Positions 1-14,968 of a stretch of 52,500 nucleotides of DNA are shown piece by piece. Every line of letters begins with the position of its first letter. The stretch's first letter is position 1. Below the pieces are notes generated by a model. It worked only from the letters and a program-made list of their open reading frames with translations, made no database searches and was not told where the DNA came from. The position numbers were made by a program, and so were the translations under genes. Source of the stretch: Neocallimastix lanati (nom. inval.) (taxonomy: Eukaryota; Neocallimastigomycota; Neocallimastigomycetes; Neocallimastigales; Neocallimastigaceae); assembly GCA_016946835.1 (NCBI GenBank), contig JACVTC010000108.1:395001-447500 (forward strand). The letters run 5' to 3'.

Positions 1-75
<75 letters not shown>

Positions 76-79
76 TTAT
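1..79. repeat. (TTTA)n tetranucleotide microsatellite at window edge
   Basis: Nearly perfect TTTA repeats run from the first base to about position 79, so the array probably continues outside the window. No coding potential. Confidence 0.95.
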
Positions 80-1419
80 GAAAGAAAAATTATTATAGAA
101 CTTTAATATGGAATTATTTGAAAGCAATCGTTAAGAAGGAAGGTTATTAATAAACAGTTTGAGTATAAGTTGGTAAGTAATTTATATTAAAATCAACTTT
201 TTTTAATATAAAAATATATATTCACATTCATTATCTCCTAAAAAAAGGATATTATTAATACTAATATAAAAAAAGAAAAAATAGAAAAATGCAAAAAGTA
301 ATATAATTCACTGATAGATTTTTAATATAGTTAATATATTCTTTTTAAAACAGAATACAGTAGAAGTGAAAAAAATATTACATGGAAAAAATAAAACTAT
401 ATCTTTGTTATTGAAGAAATGAGTTTTTTTTTTTAAAAAAAAAATATATATATACTCTTTAAAAATGACAATTATTAAAAAAAAATAACAATGTTAATAC
501 ATAAATAAAAGTAAAACTATCTTGATTATGCGTACTTCAGAGAGCAAGATATCAAATATAATTGAATCAGCATTATACATATTTATAATATCAAAAAAGA
601 CGAAAAAGCATTAAAGATGGCATTCCTGTCAAAAAATATATATATAAAAAAAAAGTAAAATACTTTTATGCCAACATAAAGTTTATGAAATCCATTTATG
701 AAAATTTGTTTTTCTATTTAATTTTAATCGAAATTATATGTATCATGTAATAAATAAATAAATCCATGATATTTTTTGAATTATAACTTTTTTTTAATAA
801 GTAATAATTTATATATGTAACTTTAAAGGCAAACTATCTATTTTCTTATGATATAGCATATAAATAAAAATAATTCAAATTACACAATTAAAAATATAAT
901 TATTTATATTATTTATATGTTTATTTTTAGTTTATAATATTTTATACTCTATAAATTACATTCATTTTTATATTTTATATTTTTATTGTATTATATTATA
1001 TATTATGTTAATATTTCATTATTTTTTTATACTAATTATATTATTGACAATAATAAATATTATTATTTTATATTGTTATAATTTATTATTATAAGCTGTA
1101 AAAGCTAAATGTAAATAGAATATCAAATAAAACTTTTTATTACTTTTTAAAATTTTTACAAAGATTTTTAAAATATAAATGTTTTTATTATTCATAAATA
1201 CTAAGATCTATTTTAATAGTTTATTATTTTTCAATCATTGAAGTAATTAATACTTCAAACTTTTTTTTTTTAGGATTAGGATGAACTCACTGATATTTAC
1301 AAAAATTTAATACGTATATACATATTTACATTTTTATGATATGACTATTTTACAGAAAGAATTATAGAATAATTTTTGATAAATATTTTTAAAGGATAAT
1401 AAATGAGAAGATATCCTAC
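80..1419. other. AT-rich intergenic DNA, no gene seen
   Basis: About 1.3 kb of A+T-rich sequence with frequent stops in all frames. Two slightly less biased patches (about 100-175 and 525-635) could be decayed coding sequence, but neither translates into anything recognisable. The last few hundred bases lie 3' of the GH114 gene on the minus strand and presumably hold its 3' UTR. Confidence 0.6.
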
Positions 1420-2377
1420 TTAATCATATTTACAGATACCATAGAAAGGCTGACATCCACTACCACAGTAATTTTTAGCTTCACCACACCAACCGTACTT
1501 ACTGCAACATTGACCTGATGGACAACGTCCATATTTATCACCACAACGATCATTTGTAGAAATTGGGAGAGAAGTGGTCGTAGCTTTTTTAGTAGTAGTC
1601 TTCTTGGTAGTAGTCTTCTTGGTAGTAGTTTTTTTGGAACTACTCTTACCACAATAGGTTTCGTAATCGAAACGAACATATGGATATTTCAATGATTGGT
1701 CAGGATCCTTTATAATGATACTCAAAGAAAGATCTTCGATTTGAGAACAAATCTTAGAAACGAACTTTGAATCATTAATTAAACCATAAAGAGCCACAAA
1801 GACTGCCTTATTTTGATTTAAGAAGACAGAATAACGAGGACATTCGGTGTAAGCAGAGCAAGATTCATTAATAGCAAAATCAAAATTATCCACTAATTCA
1901 CTTAAGAGACCAACGCAATTCTTTAAACCAGCAGATAAATTACGGTTGTGAGCTTCTTTAGCCAACCAACTATTGTATTTAATTTGATCATTGGCAGTTA
2001 ATGGATTTGACCATTTAGTATTTGAATAGGCATCAACGTTGTCAAATTCAACACCATCGCAACCTTTTGAAGCTGCAAGATCTAAACGTTCAATCATAAA
2101 TGGTTTAATACCATCAACTCTGTAATCGAGCCAATTTTCATCCCAACCAGACATTTTGTTTTGAACTAACCCTTTAACCTTTAACATTCCTTGAGAAGCC
2201 GTTCTAAATGGTTCATAAGTACCTGCTGAGAAATAACAAATAACTTTTAATCCCTGGTTATGAAATTTTTCAACGGTTTCAACAGTGACACTGTCTAAAT
2301 CAATATCTATAACGTCATATTCACCTTTTGGACTATTATTATCATTATTTATTTATTTTAGGTAATACATAAGTACG

Positions 2378-2420
<43 letters not shown>

Positions 2421-2460
2421 GTAATTAGTAATAATTATATTTACTAATTAAATTATTTTA

Positions 2461-2491
<31 letters not shown>

Positions 2492-2691
2492 TTTTAAAAA
2501 TATAAAAAGTAAAACAAAAAATGTATCATATCATATCATATGATTATTTACATTGTAATTTTATTTGGATTTTCTCCTAAAACCCAATTCCATTTCGTAC
2601 CAGCAGCTGGCTTCCAGAGAGCACTGACAGCAGGTACACTAATAAGGGAAAGTAATATTAATAGTGATTTAAATGTAGTTGAGAAATTCAT
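1420..2691 (-). CDS. Secreted GH114 endo-alpha-1,4-polygalactosaminidase-like enzyme with C-terminal CBM18
   Basis: Two exons: 2691..2552 and 2332..1420. The intron has GTAAAT and ATAG borders, and joining restores one frame of 350 residues. Residues 1-24 form a signal peptide (basic start, leucine-rich core, ends near VSA). Residues about 25-265 match the GH114/TM1410 fold: WVLGENP near the start, VIDIDLDS, KVICYFSAGTYEP, and the family hallmark DGVEFDNVDAY, whose acidic residues are the likely catalytic ones. A lysine/threonine linker made of KKTTT repeats follows. Residues about 307-350 carry eight cysteines in the hevein order (SGQCCSKYGWCG), a CBM18 chitin-binding module. GH114 enzymes cleave alpha-1,4-galactosaminogalactan-type polymers, so secretion and binding to chitin-bearing walls is the likely setting. 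The ATG at 2691 is chosen because it gives the signal peptide; the internal Met at 2187 lacks the first sheet of the domain. The substrate is inferred from the family only. Confidence 0.93.
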
Positions 2692-2787
2692 TTTATATTT
2701 TATATGATTAAATTAATTTTATAAAATACAAATATAACAAATAATTGTAAGGAGGAAAAAAAAAATACGATGGGGTTCTCTTTATCT

Positions 2788-2796
2788 CTTTATATA
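2788..2796 (-). promoter_or_regulatory. Candidate TATA box of the GH114-CBM18 gene
   Basis: On the minus strand this reads TATATAAAG, about 100 bp upstream of the start codon at 2691, inside a patch with more C and G than its surroundings. Such motifs arise often by chance in DNA this rich in A and T, so support is positional only. Confidence 0.4.
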
Positions 2797-5749
<2,953 letters not shown>

Positions 5750-6009
5750 ATGTAATTAAAATTTCAAAAATAAATTATATAAATTTTATAATTAAAATAG
5801 TAATAATAATAATATATATGATTATTTAATATTTTATAATTAATTATATACTTGTTAATAAAAATATTCAATGAAGGTCTTCAAGAATTATTGTTAAAAA
5901 TTTACCAAAGCATTTAACAGCTGAAAGATTTCGTGAACATTTTGCTGCAAAAGGCGAAATTACTGATTCAAAATTAGCTTTTACAAGGTATTATAAATAT
6001 TTTAATATG

Positions 6010-6055
<46 letters not shown>

Positions 6056-8043
6056 ATTTTATATAATGAAATTTTCAATTTACAAATTCAAATTTTTTTA
6101 AATTTTATTTTTATTAATTTATACTAAAATCAATAATTTTTTTTTTTTATAAAGGGATGGAGTTTTTCGTCGTTTTGGTTTTATTGGTTATAAAAATGAA
6201 AAAGAAGCTAAAAAGGCTGTAAAATATTTTGATAATACATATATTGATACCTCAAAGATTAAAGTTGAAATTGCAAAAACGGTAAAAAAAAATAATTAAT
6301 TTTATATTATATTTAATAATGAATTTATATATAATGACATTTTTTTTTTAGTGAATTTTGAATATATCAAACATAAATATAATCAATATTAATAATTAAA
6401 TAAAATAATAATAATAATAATAATAACATATATATATATTTAAATTACAAAAATTTTATAATTGAAATTCATTTCAAATTATTAATTCTATATTAATATT
6501 CATATGAATAATAAAATAAAATAATATACAATAAAATAATATACAATAAAATAAAAGATTGGTGATGCAACACTTGTAAGACCATGGAGTAAATATTCCC
6601 AAGGTAGTTCAGCATATTTGAAAAGAATTAATGAAGAAAATGAAGCAAAACGTTTAGAAAGAGAAAAAGAAGAAAAACGTCAAAGAAATAAGCAACAAGT
6701 TGAAAAGGAATTAGAAAGAAAAAAGAAATTTTTATCAGAAATATATGGTGATGAAAATGATGAAAAATTACAAGAATATTTAAATGTTATGAAGCCACGT
6801 GCTCATGCAAAAACATGGACTAATGATGATGGTTCAAGACAAGATGATGCAGCAATTAGAGGTAAACCAAAAATTCAAGCAATTGCAGTTCCAAATAAAA
6901 AACCTGGTGGTGAAGGTTTATTGGTTACAAAAACACATTTAACATTTGATGATTCTGATGATGACTATGAAGATATTCCAAAAAAAACAGAAGAAACTAA
7001 AGATAAAAAGAAAGAAAGTAAAAATGAAACTAGTGAAGAAGAAGACGATGATGATGAAAATAATGAAGAAAAAGATGATAATGAAATGGATTTCGAAAAT
7101 AGTTTAGAAGTTGAAAAGAAAACTACTATGTCACATATGGATTTCTTACGTTCAAAAATGAGAAAGGTAATTTCATTCACTATTGAAAAAGTTAATAATA
7201 TATTTTATTCAATTTTTATTTTTTATTTTTTTTTTCTTTTTTTTTAAAAAAAAAAATTAAATACTTCTATACTTAATAAAAATATTTTTATATAATAATG
7301 TTAATACAATTTTTCTTTTTAAAATTAAAAAATATTAATACAAATTATATATATATATTTTAATATAAATTATATATATTAATTCATGAAATAACATCCA
7401 ATTATATATATTTTTAAATAATCAAAACAAAAATCAATATAAATAGAAGGAAGATGATGAAGATAAAGAAAAAGATGAAAGTAGTGATAGTGATAGTGAT
7501 GATAGTAGTAATGATGACAGTGATGATGACAATAATGATGACAGTAATGATGATAGTGATGATGATAGTGATGATGACAGCGATAATGATAGCAATGACA
7601 GCAGTGAAAGTGATGATGATAACGATAGTGATGATAATAATAGTAGCGATAATAGTGATGATGATGATGAAAGTGAAGAAAAAAAGAAAGAAATTAAAAC
7701 AAAAGATAATGATGAAGAAAAAGATATTATTCCTGATAAAAAGGTTGATTTATTTGCATCAGATAATGAAGAAGAAGAAAAAGATATTGATACCATGTTA
7801 GATAAAAAGAGAAAGAAGAAGGAAAAGAAAGTTGAAGAAGATGATGATATTCCACCAGCACAATTAATTGCTGATACAGGTCGTTTATTCGTTAAAAATT
7901 TATCATTCTCATGTACTGAAGAAGATTTAAGAAACTTGTTTGAAAAGTTTGGTCCATTATCTGAAGTAATAATATATAGCATTTATATTTTTTATTAATA
8001 ATTATATATATATTATATTTGTTATATTTAAAAAACAAGCAAT

Positions 8044-8083
<40 letters not shown>

Positions 8084-10706
8084 TAATAATATTAATATTA
8101 ATAATAATATTAATAATAATAAATATAAAAATTATATAAAATAAAAAATATTTTAATTTTAAATCTATATATATTTTCAATTTATGAATAACTATAATAT
8201 CATGAATAAAAAATATCTAAAATTAATTTATATAATAATGAAAGATTCATATTCCAATTACAAAAGAAACAAAACAACCAAGAGGATATGCATTTATTTT
8301 ATATCTTCTTCCAGAACATGCCATTAATGCCTATATGAGTTTAGATGGTAAAATTTTCCAAGGTAGAATTTTAGATATTAGACCAGGTAAAGAAAAGCCA
8401 ATGAAAAAGGAAGAAATAGATGAAAATACTCCATATAAGAAACAACAATTATTAAAAAAGAAAGCTTCAGCTGGTAGTGATTTCAATTGGAACTCCTTAT
8501 TTATGAATGTAAGTTATATATATTAATATTTTTATATATCTTATTTTTTATATCATGTTTAATAATATATAATATATAATTTATAATTTATAATTTATAA
8601 TTTATAATTTATAATTTATAATATATAATTTTTAATATATAATTTTAATTTATGATTTATAATATATAATTTATAATATATAATTTATAATAGATGGATT
8701 CAATTGCTCAATCTATGGCTCAAAAATTAGATGTTCAAAAATCAGATATTTTAGATAAGGAAGCTGATAATATGGCTGTTAGACTTGCTCTTGCTGAAAC
8801 TCATATTATTAATGAAACAAAGAAATATTTAGAAGATGTATATATATAAATATATTTATATATAAATTTTTATAAAAATAAAATATGATTGTATATATTT
8901 TACAATATTTAAATTATATAATATATGCTAATTATATAATTACTTTTGTAATCTTATTTTTACAAATAATAATAATATAGGAAGGAGTTTCATTAGATGC
9001 ATTTGAACAAGGTCAAAAGAAACGTAGTAACACTGTTATTTTAGTAAAAAATATTCCTGCTAATACTGAAGAATCTGAATTGTATAATTTATGGTCAAAG
9101 TTTGGTTCTTTAGGACGTGTAAGTATTTGTTTTAATAATTTAATTTTAATATATATTCATATATATGATATATGTATATTTATAATTTTATAAATAAAGA
9201 AAAATAAATAAAATAAAATATATAATAACAAGTAGCAATATTTTATAAATTTAGTTATTCATATTACTTTTTTTTTTTTTTTTTTTTTTTTTAATTATTA
9301 TTTTTTTAATAAAATAGGTTGTTTTACCACCAGCTAAAACTATTGCATTAGTTGAATTCTTAGAACCAAATGAAGCCAAAAATGCTTTCAGAAATTTAGC
9401 TTTCACTAAATTTAAACATTTACCATTATATTTAGAATGGGCTCCAATTGGTACCTTTAAAGATAAATTTGATCCATCAAAGGCTAAAAAGATACCACTT
9501 AAAGTTCTTAAAGATGATGCTATGGACATTAATAATGTAAATAATGAAGAAATTTCCTCAGACAATGTTACCTTATTCGTTAAGAATCTTAACTTTGATA
9601 CCACAACAGAAGGTTTAACTAAAGCATTTAAGCACTTAAAGGGTATGAGAACAGCAAGAGTTTCAATGAAACCAAATAAAAAAACTGGAAAACCATTATC
9701 TATGGGTTTCGGTTTTGTAGAATTTGATACGAAAGAAAATGCTATGAGTGCATTAAAATCTATGCAAGTAAGTTTAGTTTTAATATTATAATAAAAATTT
9801 AAAAATTAAAAAAAAAAAAAAAAAATAAAATAAAATAAAATTAAAATAAAAATAAAATTAAAATTAAAATTAAAATTAAAATATATATATATAAATTTTT
9901 AATAATTTAAAAAATAATAATTATAATTACAAATAAATAATTAAAAAAAAAAAAAAAATAGGGTTTTGCATTAGATGGACATGCTTTATCATTAAAATTC
10001 TCTCACGGAGCTTCATCATCTGCTAATAATAACAATAATAAAAGAAAACACGGTAAAAATATTGAACCAAATAGTACTAAATTAATTATTAGAAATATTC
10101 CATTTGAAGCAACTAAGAAAGATTTACGTGAATTATTTGGGTAAGAAGAGTAATAGTTATAATAATTATAATAATTATGATAATTTTGTTATTAAATTTT
10201 TAAAAAATAATAATATTTTTTTAATTTTAACATGATATTAATATATTTCATAATAATATATCCATATTAAAATCAATATATTACATAATAATAATAATAT
10301 TATTATTATTATTGTTATTATTATTGTTGTTATTTATTATTATTATTATTACTATAAATAGAACTTATGGTCAAATTAAATCACTTCGTTTACCAAAAAA
10401 ATTCGATGGTTCACATCGTGGTTTCGGTTTTATTGATTTCTTAACTAAACAAGAAGCTAAAAATGTATTTGAAAATCTTACCAATACTCACTTGTACGGT
10501 AGACATTTAGTCTTGGAATGGGCAGAAGATGATGATAGTATTGAAGCTATTAGAGAAAAAACAGATAAAAACTTTTCAAAAAATATCCTTTTTTATATAT
10601 ATATATTTAGTTATATTTAGATATATATAAATTTAGTACTATATTGATTATTATTTTAGTATTTTAAAAATAATTTATTTTTTTATTTTTTCTTATTTAT
10701 TTATTT

Positions 10707-10737
<31 letters not shown>

Positions 10738-10873
10738 ATATATATATAATATATATACCCTTAACTCTTAATTTTTTTTTTTTTTTTTATTTTCTATGTT
10801 CTTACCTCCAAAGTTTAATGTTAATAAACGTGTTAAGATTGATGCTACCGAAGATGATGAAATGGAAGAATAA
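5750..10873 (+). CDS. MRD1: MRD1/RBM19 family five-RRM protein, pre-rRNA processing (12 exons)
   Basis: Exons: 5750-5751 (AT of a split ATG, inferred), 5877-5987, 6155-6281, 6558-7166, 7447-7965, 8245-8508, 8694-8837, 8981-9118, 9318-9767, 9962-10140, 10362-10582, 10806-10873. Joined length is 943 residues, close to yeast MRD1 and human RBM19. RRM1 is about residues 3-80, then a charged coiled region rich in K/E, then an S/D/E-rich acidic tract (about 330-400, encoded by degenerate AGTGATGAT repeats). RRM2 is about 428-512 ([11 protein letters not shown]), RRM3 606-680 ([11 protein letters not shown]), RRM4 719-805 ([11 protein letters not shown]), RRM5 826-905 ([11 protein letters not shown] ... 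RGFGFIDF). This family binds the nascent 35S pre-rRNA in the nucleolus and is needed for cleavages leading to 18S rRNA. All introns are GT-AG except the last, which is AT-AC. The C-terminus is acidic (EDDEMEE). The start is the least certain part; everything from residue 2 onward is secure. Confidence 0.94.
10583..10805 (+). other. MRD1: Putative U12-type AT-AC intron, last intron of MRD1
   Basis: The intron begins ATATCCTTTT, the consensus 5' splice site of U12-dependent AT-AC introns. It contains ACCCTTAACT at 10757-10766, a near-perfect U12 branch-point match, and ends TTCTTAC at 10805. Splicing is phase 1 and joins ...NFSK to [19 protein letters not shown], ending at a stop at 10871-10873. 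No GT donor with an AG acceptor in the neighbourhood gives an open frame into this last exon. The branch-point-to-AC distance (about 41 nt) is longer than usual because a poly(T) run lies between. Confidence 0.8.
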
Positions 10874-11463
10874 ATATATATATATTAATGATTAAAAACC
10901 GTATATATTCATTACCATAAAATATTTAAAATACTTCTTCTCTATATACTTTTATGTTTTAAGTTTTTTTTTTTTTTTATATAGTTATTCTATTATACAA
11001 AAAAAAAAAAAAATAATTACAGTAATATTAATATTAATAATAAATTATAGATTAAATTATAGATTTATAAAAAAAAACAGTCATTGCAATAATATTTATT
11101 CATTCATAATATATAAATATAATAGAATAATTGATTTATTTTTATCGGGATTTTTCTTTTATTTTTTTAATAATTTATTTATTTATGAATTCATTTTTTA
11201 TTAATATTATTTAAAAAATGTATTTATATATACATATATATTACATATATATAATAATATATAATACAGCAAATATTTATTTAAATTTCTATATTTCTTT
11301 TTTATTATTATTTAAAATAAACATAAAACTAAACATAAAGCTAAATAAAAAAAAATATAAAATAAAAAAAAAAATTTTAAATAATAATAATAATAATAAT
11401 AAGTTTTATATATTTAAATAATATTTATATTGTCTATTTACTTATTTATTTATTATAATTTTA

Positions 11464-12207
<744 letters not shown>

Positions 12208-12461
12208 CACCACACTATCTATTTAAAGATGTTACATCTAGATTTTATTCTTTTTTATTTGTTAGGAAGGGAAAAATTCCATAGTACAACTTGCCGAAAT
12301 ACATAGTATTTTAGAGCTTTTTTATTTTTTATTTTTTAACTTTTAATTTTATTTTTTAATTTCAAATGTACTTTTCACTTACATGTATTATTTATTATAA
12401 TAAAATTAATAAAGTTATGGAAGTGTATTCTCTTCCCTGTCTAAAAAAAAAAAAAAAAAAA
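12208..12461 (+). mobile_element. 3' end of a truncated non-LTR retrotransposon with poly(A) tail
   Basis: The sequence starting CACACTATCTATTTAAAGAT reappears at about 31350-31372, and the last bases before the A-run (GGAAGTGTATTCTCTT, about 12419-12434) reappear at 31632-31647, in the same order and strand. Both copies end with a TCTAAAA tail. This is a 5'-truncated copy of one element family, holding only 3' UTR. No coding sequence remains. Confidence 0.72.
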
Positions 12462-12871
12462 TTATGTAGTAGTAGTAGTATTATTATAATAATATGTAAA
12501 TATATGAAAAATAAGCTTCAAATATATTGAAACATATTGTAATGTAATTTAAATATTGTTAATGTCATAATGTATTAAAATCATTTAATTTAGAATAATC
12601 AAAATCTAGTAACAATTTTTATTATTATTATTATTATTTGACTATTAACTATAATCATTAAATTTATTTTAAAAATTAAAAATATTTTATTTTATAACGA
12701 TATTAAATAATATAATATTAAATGGAAATAAAATATATATATATATGTAATATGATTATTTAAACTATTTAGTTTTGTTAAAATATTAAATAATAAATTA
12801 TTATAATGGAATAATGGAATAGAAAAATAATAATAATAATTAATACTATTCGAATTAGTATTATTATTTCT

Positions 12872-12915
<44 letters not shown>

Positions 12916-13077
12916 TTAAATCTTTAATAATAAAAGAAATAAATAAATAAAAAAAAATCTTTAAATCTTTAATAATAAAAGAAATATATAAATAAATAAA
13001 TAAAAAAAAAAAAAAAAAAAAAAAAAAAATAGATAAAACATATACAAACAAAATGTTTTAAATGTCGATAAAAGATT

Positions 13078-13108
<31 letters not shown>

Positions 13109-13369
13109 TCTTATTAAATTTATAAATTTTATTATTATTATTATTATTATTAATTTTTTTTATTTTTTTTATTATTTTAATATTTTTTTTATTAGACGTA
13201 ATTCTTTATATATTAAAAAAAATTATATATAAAACCTTCTAAAAATATTTAACTAAAAAAATATTACATAATATTTTTATATTATTTTTTTTATTATTAT
13301 TATTACTATTGCTTTTAAAAATGTTTTTGCATAAATAAAGCTATAAAAAATTTTTAAAACGTCTTATTA

Positions 13370-13400
<31 letters not shown>

Positions 13401-13447
13401 TTTTTATTATTTTATCTTTTCTCATTATTTTTAATAAAACAATAATT
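12462..13447. other. AT-rich spacer between convergent MRD1 and CCR4
   Basis: Poly(A) runs, AT dinucleotides and a short duplicated unit (TTTAAATCTTTAATAATAAA at 12914-12933 and again near 12960). No gene. The right part holds the CCR4 3' UTR on the minus strand. Confidence 0.65.
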
Positions 13448-14897
13448 TTAATGCCTTCTGTTTTGAGCTGCTGCTTGTTGAGCTGCTTGTGCCTGTCTTG
13501 CCATAGCGGCTGAATTTATATGTGGTGGTATTTGATTTTTTATTTTTATTTGTGTTAGTAATGGAATATGATCACTTGGGAAGTGGAATTCTGGGAAACC
13601 TACAACCTTCTTCATATATTGTTTATCAACTGGTCCTAATGCACCAGTAACTTTTATAGTATTAGAAGTATACCATATATAATCAAGAATACCCTTAAAA
13701 CCTGGGGTATAATTGGTAAATTCTAAATCATTTACTTCAGTATAAGCTGATTTCAATTGTAACTTATGAGTTACTTCCTCAGTACCATAACTATGACCTA
13801 AATAATCTTCATGGTCTGGTGCAATCTTACCTTTAGATAAAAATTCATATACACCAGAATTTTCCTCTGAGTTGAAATCACCACATATAATTAATGGGAA
13901 ACGAGTTGAATCATTTTGTAAATATTTAGTAAATTGTGGACGTAATGGGCGTTTCATATAAATATCACTAAACTTTTGTAGTTCTTCCATTAATATAGTA
14001 GCTTGAACTAATTTTACATCTTTATATGCTGGATCCCAATGAAGATGAGTATTTGTTACCATTATACAGAAATTAGTTTCTTTATCTTCTAATAATATTA
14101 CAACAGCAATATTATCTTTTGTCATAACTCTATTATATATATCTTCATATTTTCTAGATTCCGGATTTTGTGAAGCAGTTTGATTAAATTCTATTAAATC
14201 CTGTTCAATTAAATTAAATCTATTGATTGATTAATTGATTAATTGATACAGAATATATTTAATATTAAATAAAAAAAAAATTTAATAATTTTTTTTTAAT
14301 GATATTTTTGATATTTTATTGTTATTAATAATTAATAATATATTATAAATCAAGTATATATATTTATTTATTTACCTTCTTGTTTTAAAGAATGTAGCAC
14401 ATCCATCAACAGTTTTCTTTTCATATTCTTGCATAGTCTTTGCTCTTGATTTTGGCCAGAATACACCAGTATATTCACTTAATTGAGGAGTAAATAAATC
14501 ATGATATTGACTCATTTCTACTTCCTTTTAATATTAAATAATTAAAATATTTTTAATATGTTAAATATAATTTATAAAAAAAATTTTTTTAATATACTTC
14601 ATATATATTATTATTTCTTATAAACAAAATTTTGAGATATCATTAATTATTTTATAAAATACTTACTTGAAGACAAATTATATCTGGACTATATTCTAAA
14701 ATTTCCTTAATTATTTTTTTGCTTCTATTTTCCCAATTTAATACCCATGATGGAGTATAAGCATATGACTGTGGTGATGCATATTTATCTGAAAGAATAT
14801 TATAGGTCATTACAAGGTATCTATCATCTATATTAATATCATCAATAATAATTGTTGAAATAGTTTTAATATAATAATGAAATTTTAAGCTTTATAT

Positions 14898-14968
<71 letters not shown>

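Noticed and set aside
5871-5897. ATG at 5871 as the MRD1 start
   Set aside because: Its frame stops after eight codons and is not the frame of RRM1.
7434-7982. Minus-strand poly-Ser open frame
   Set aside because: Antisense shadow of the acidic Ser/Asp repeat in MRD1.
10609-10837. Conventional GT-AG intron at the end of MRD1
   Set aside because: Using the GT at about 10610 adds an AT-rich peptide and every AG acceptor upstream of the last exon in the needed phase leads straight to a stop; only AT-AC gives an open frame.
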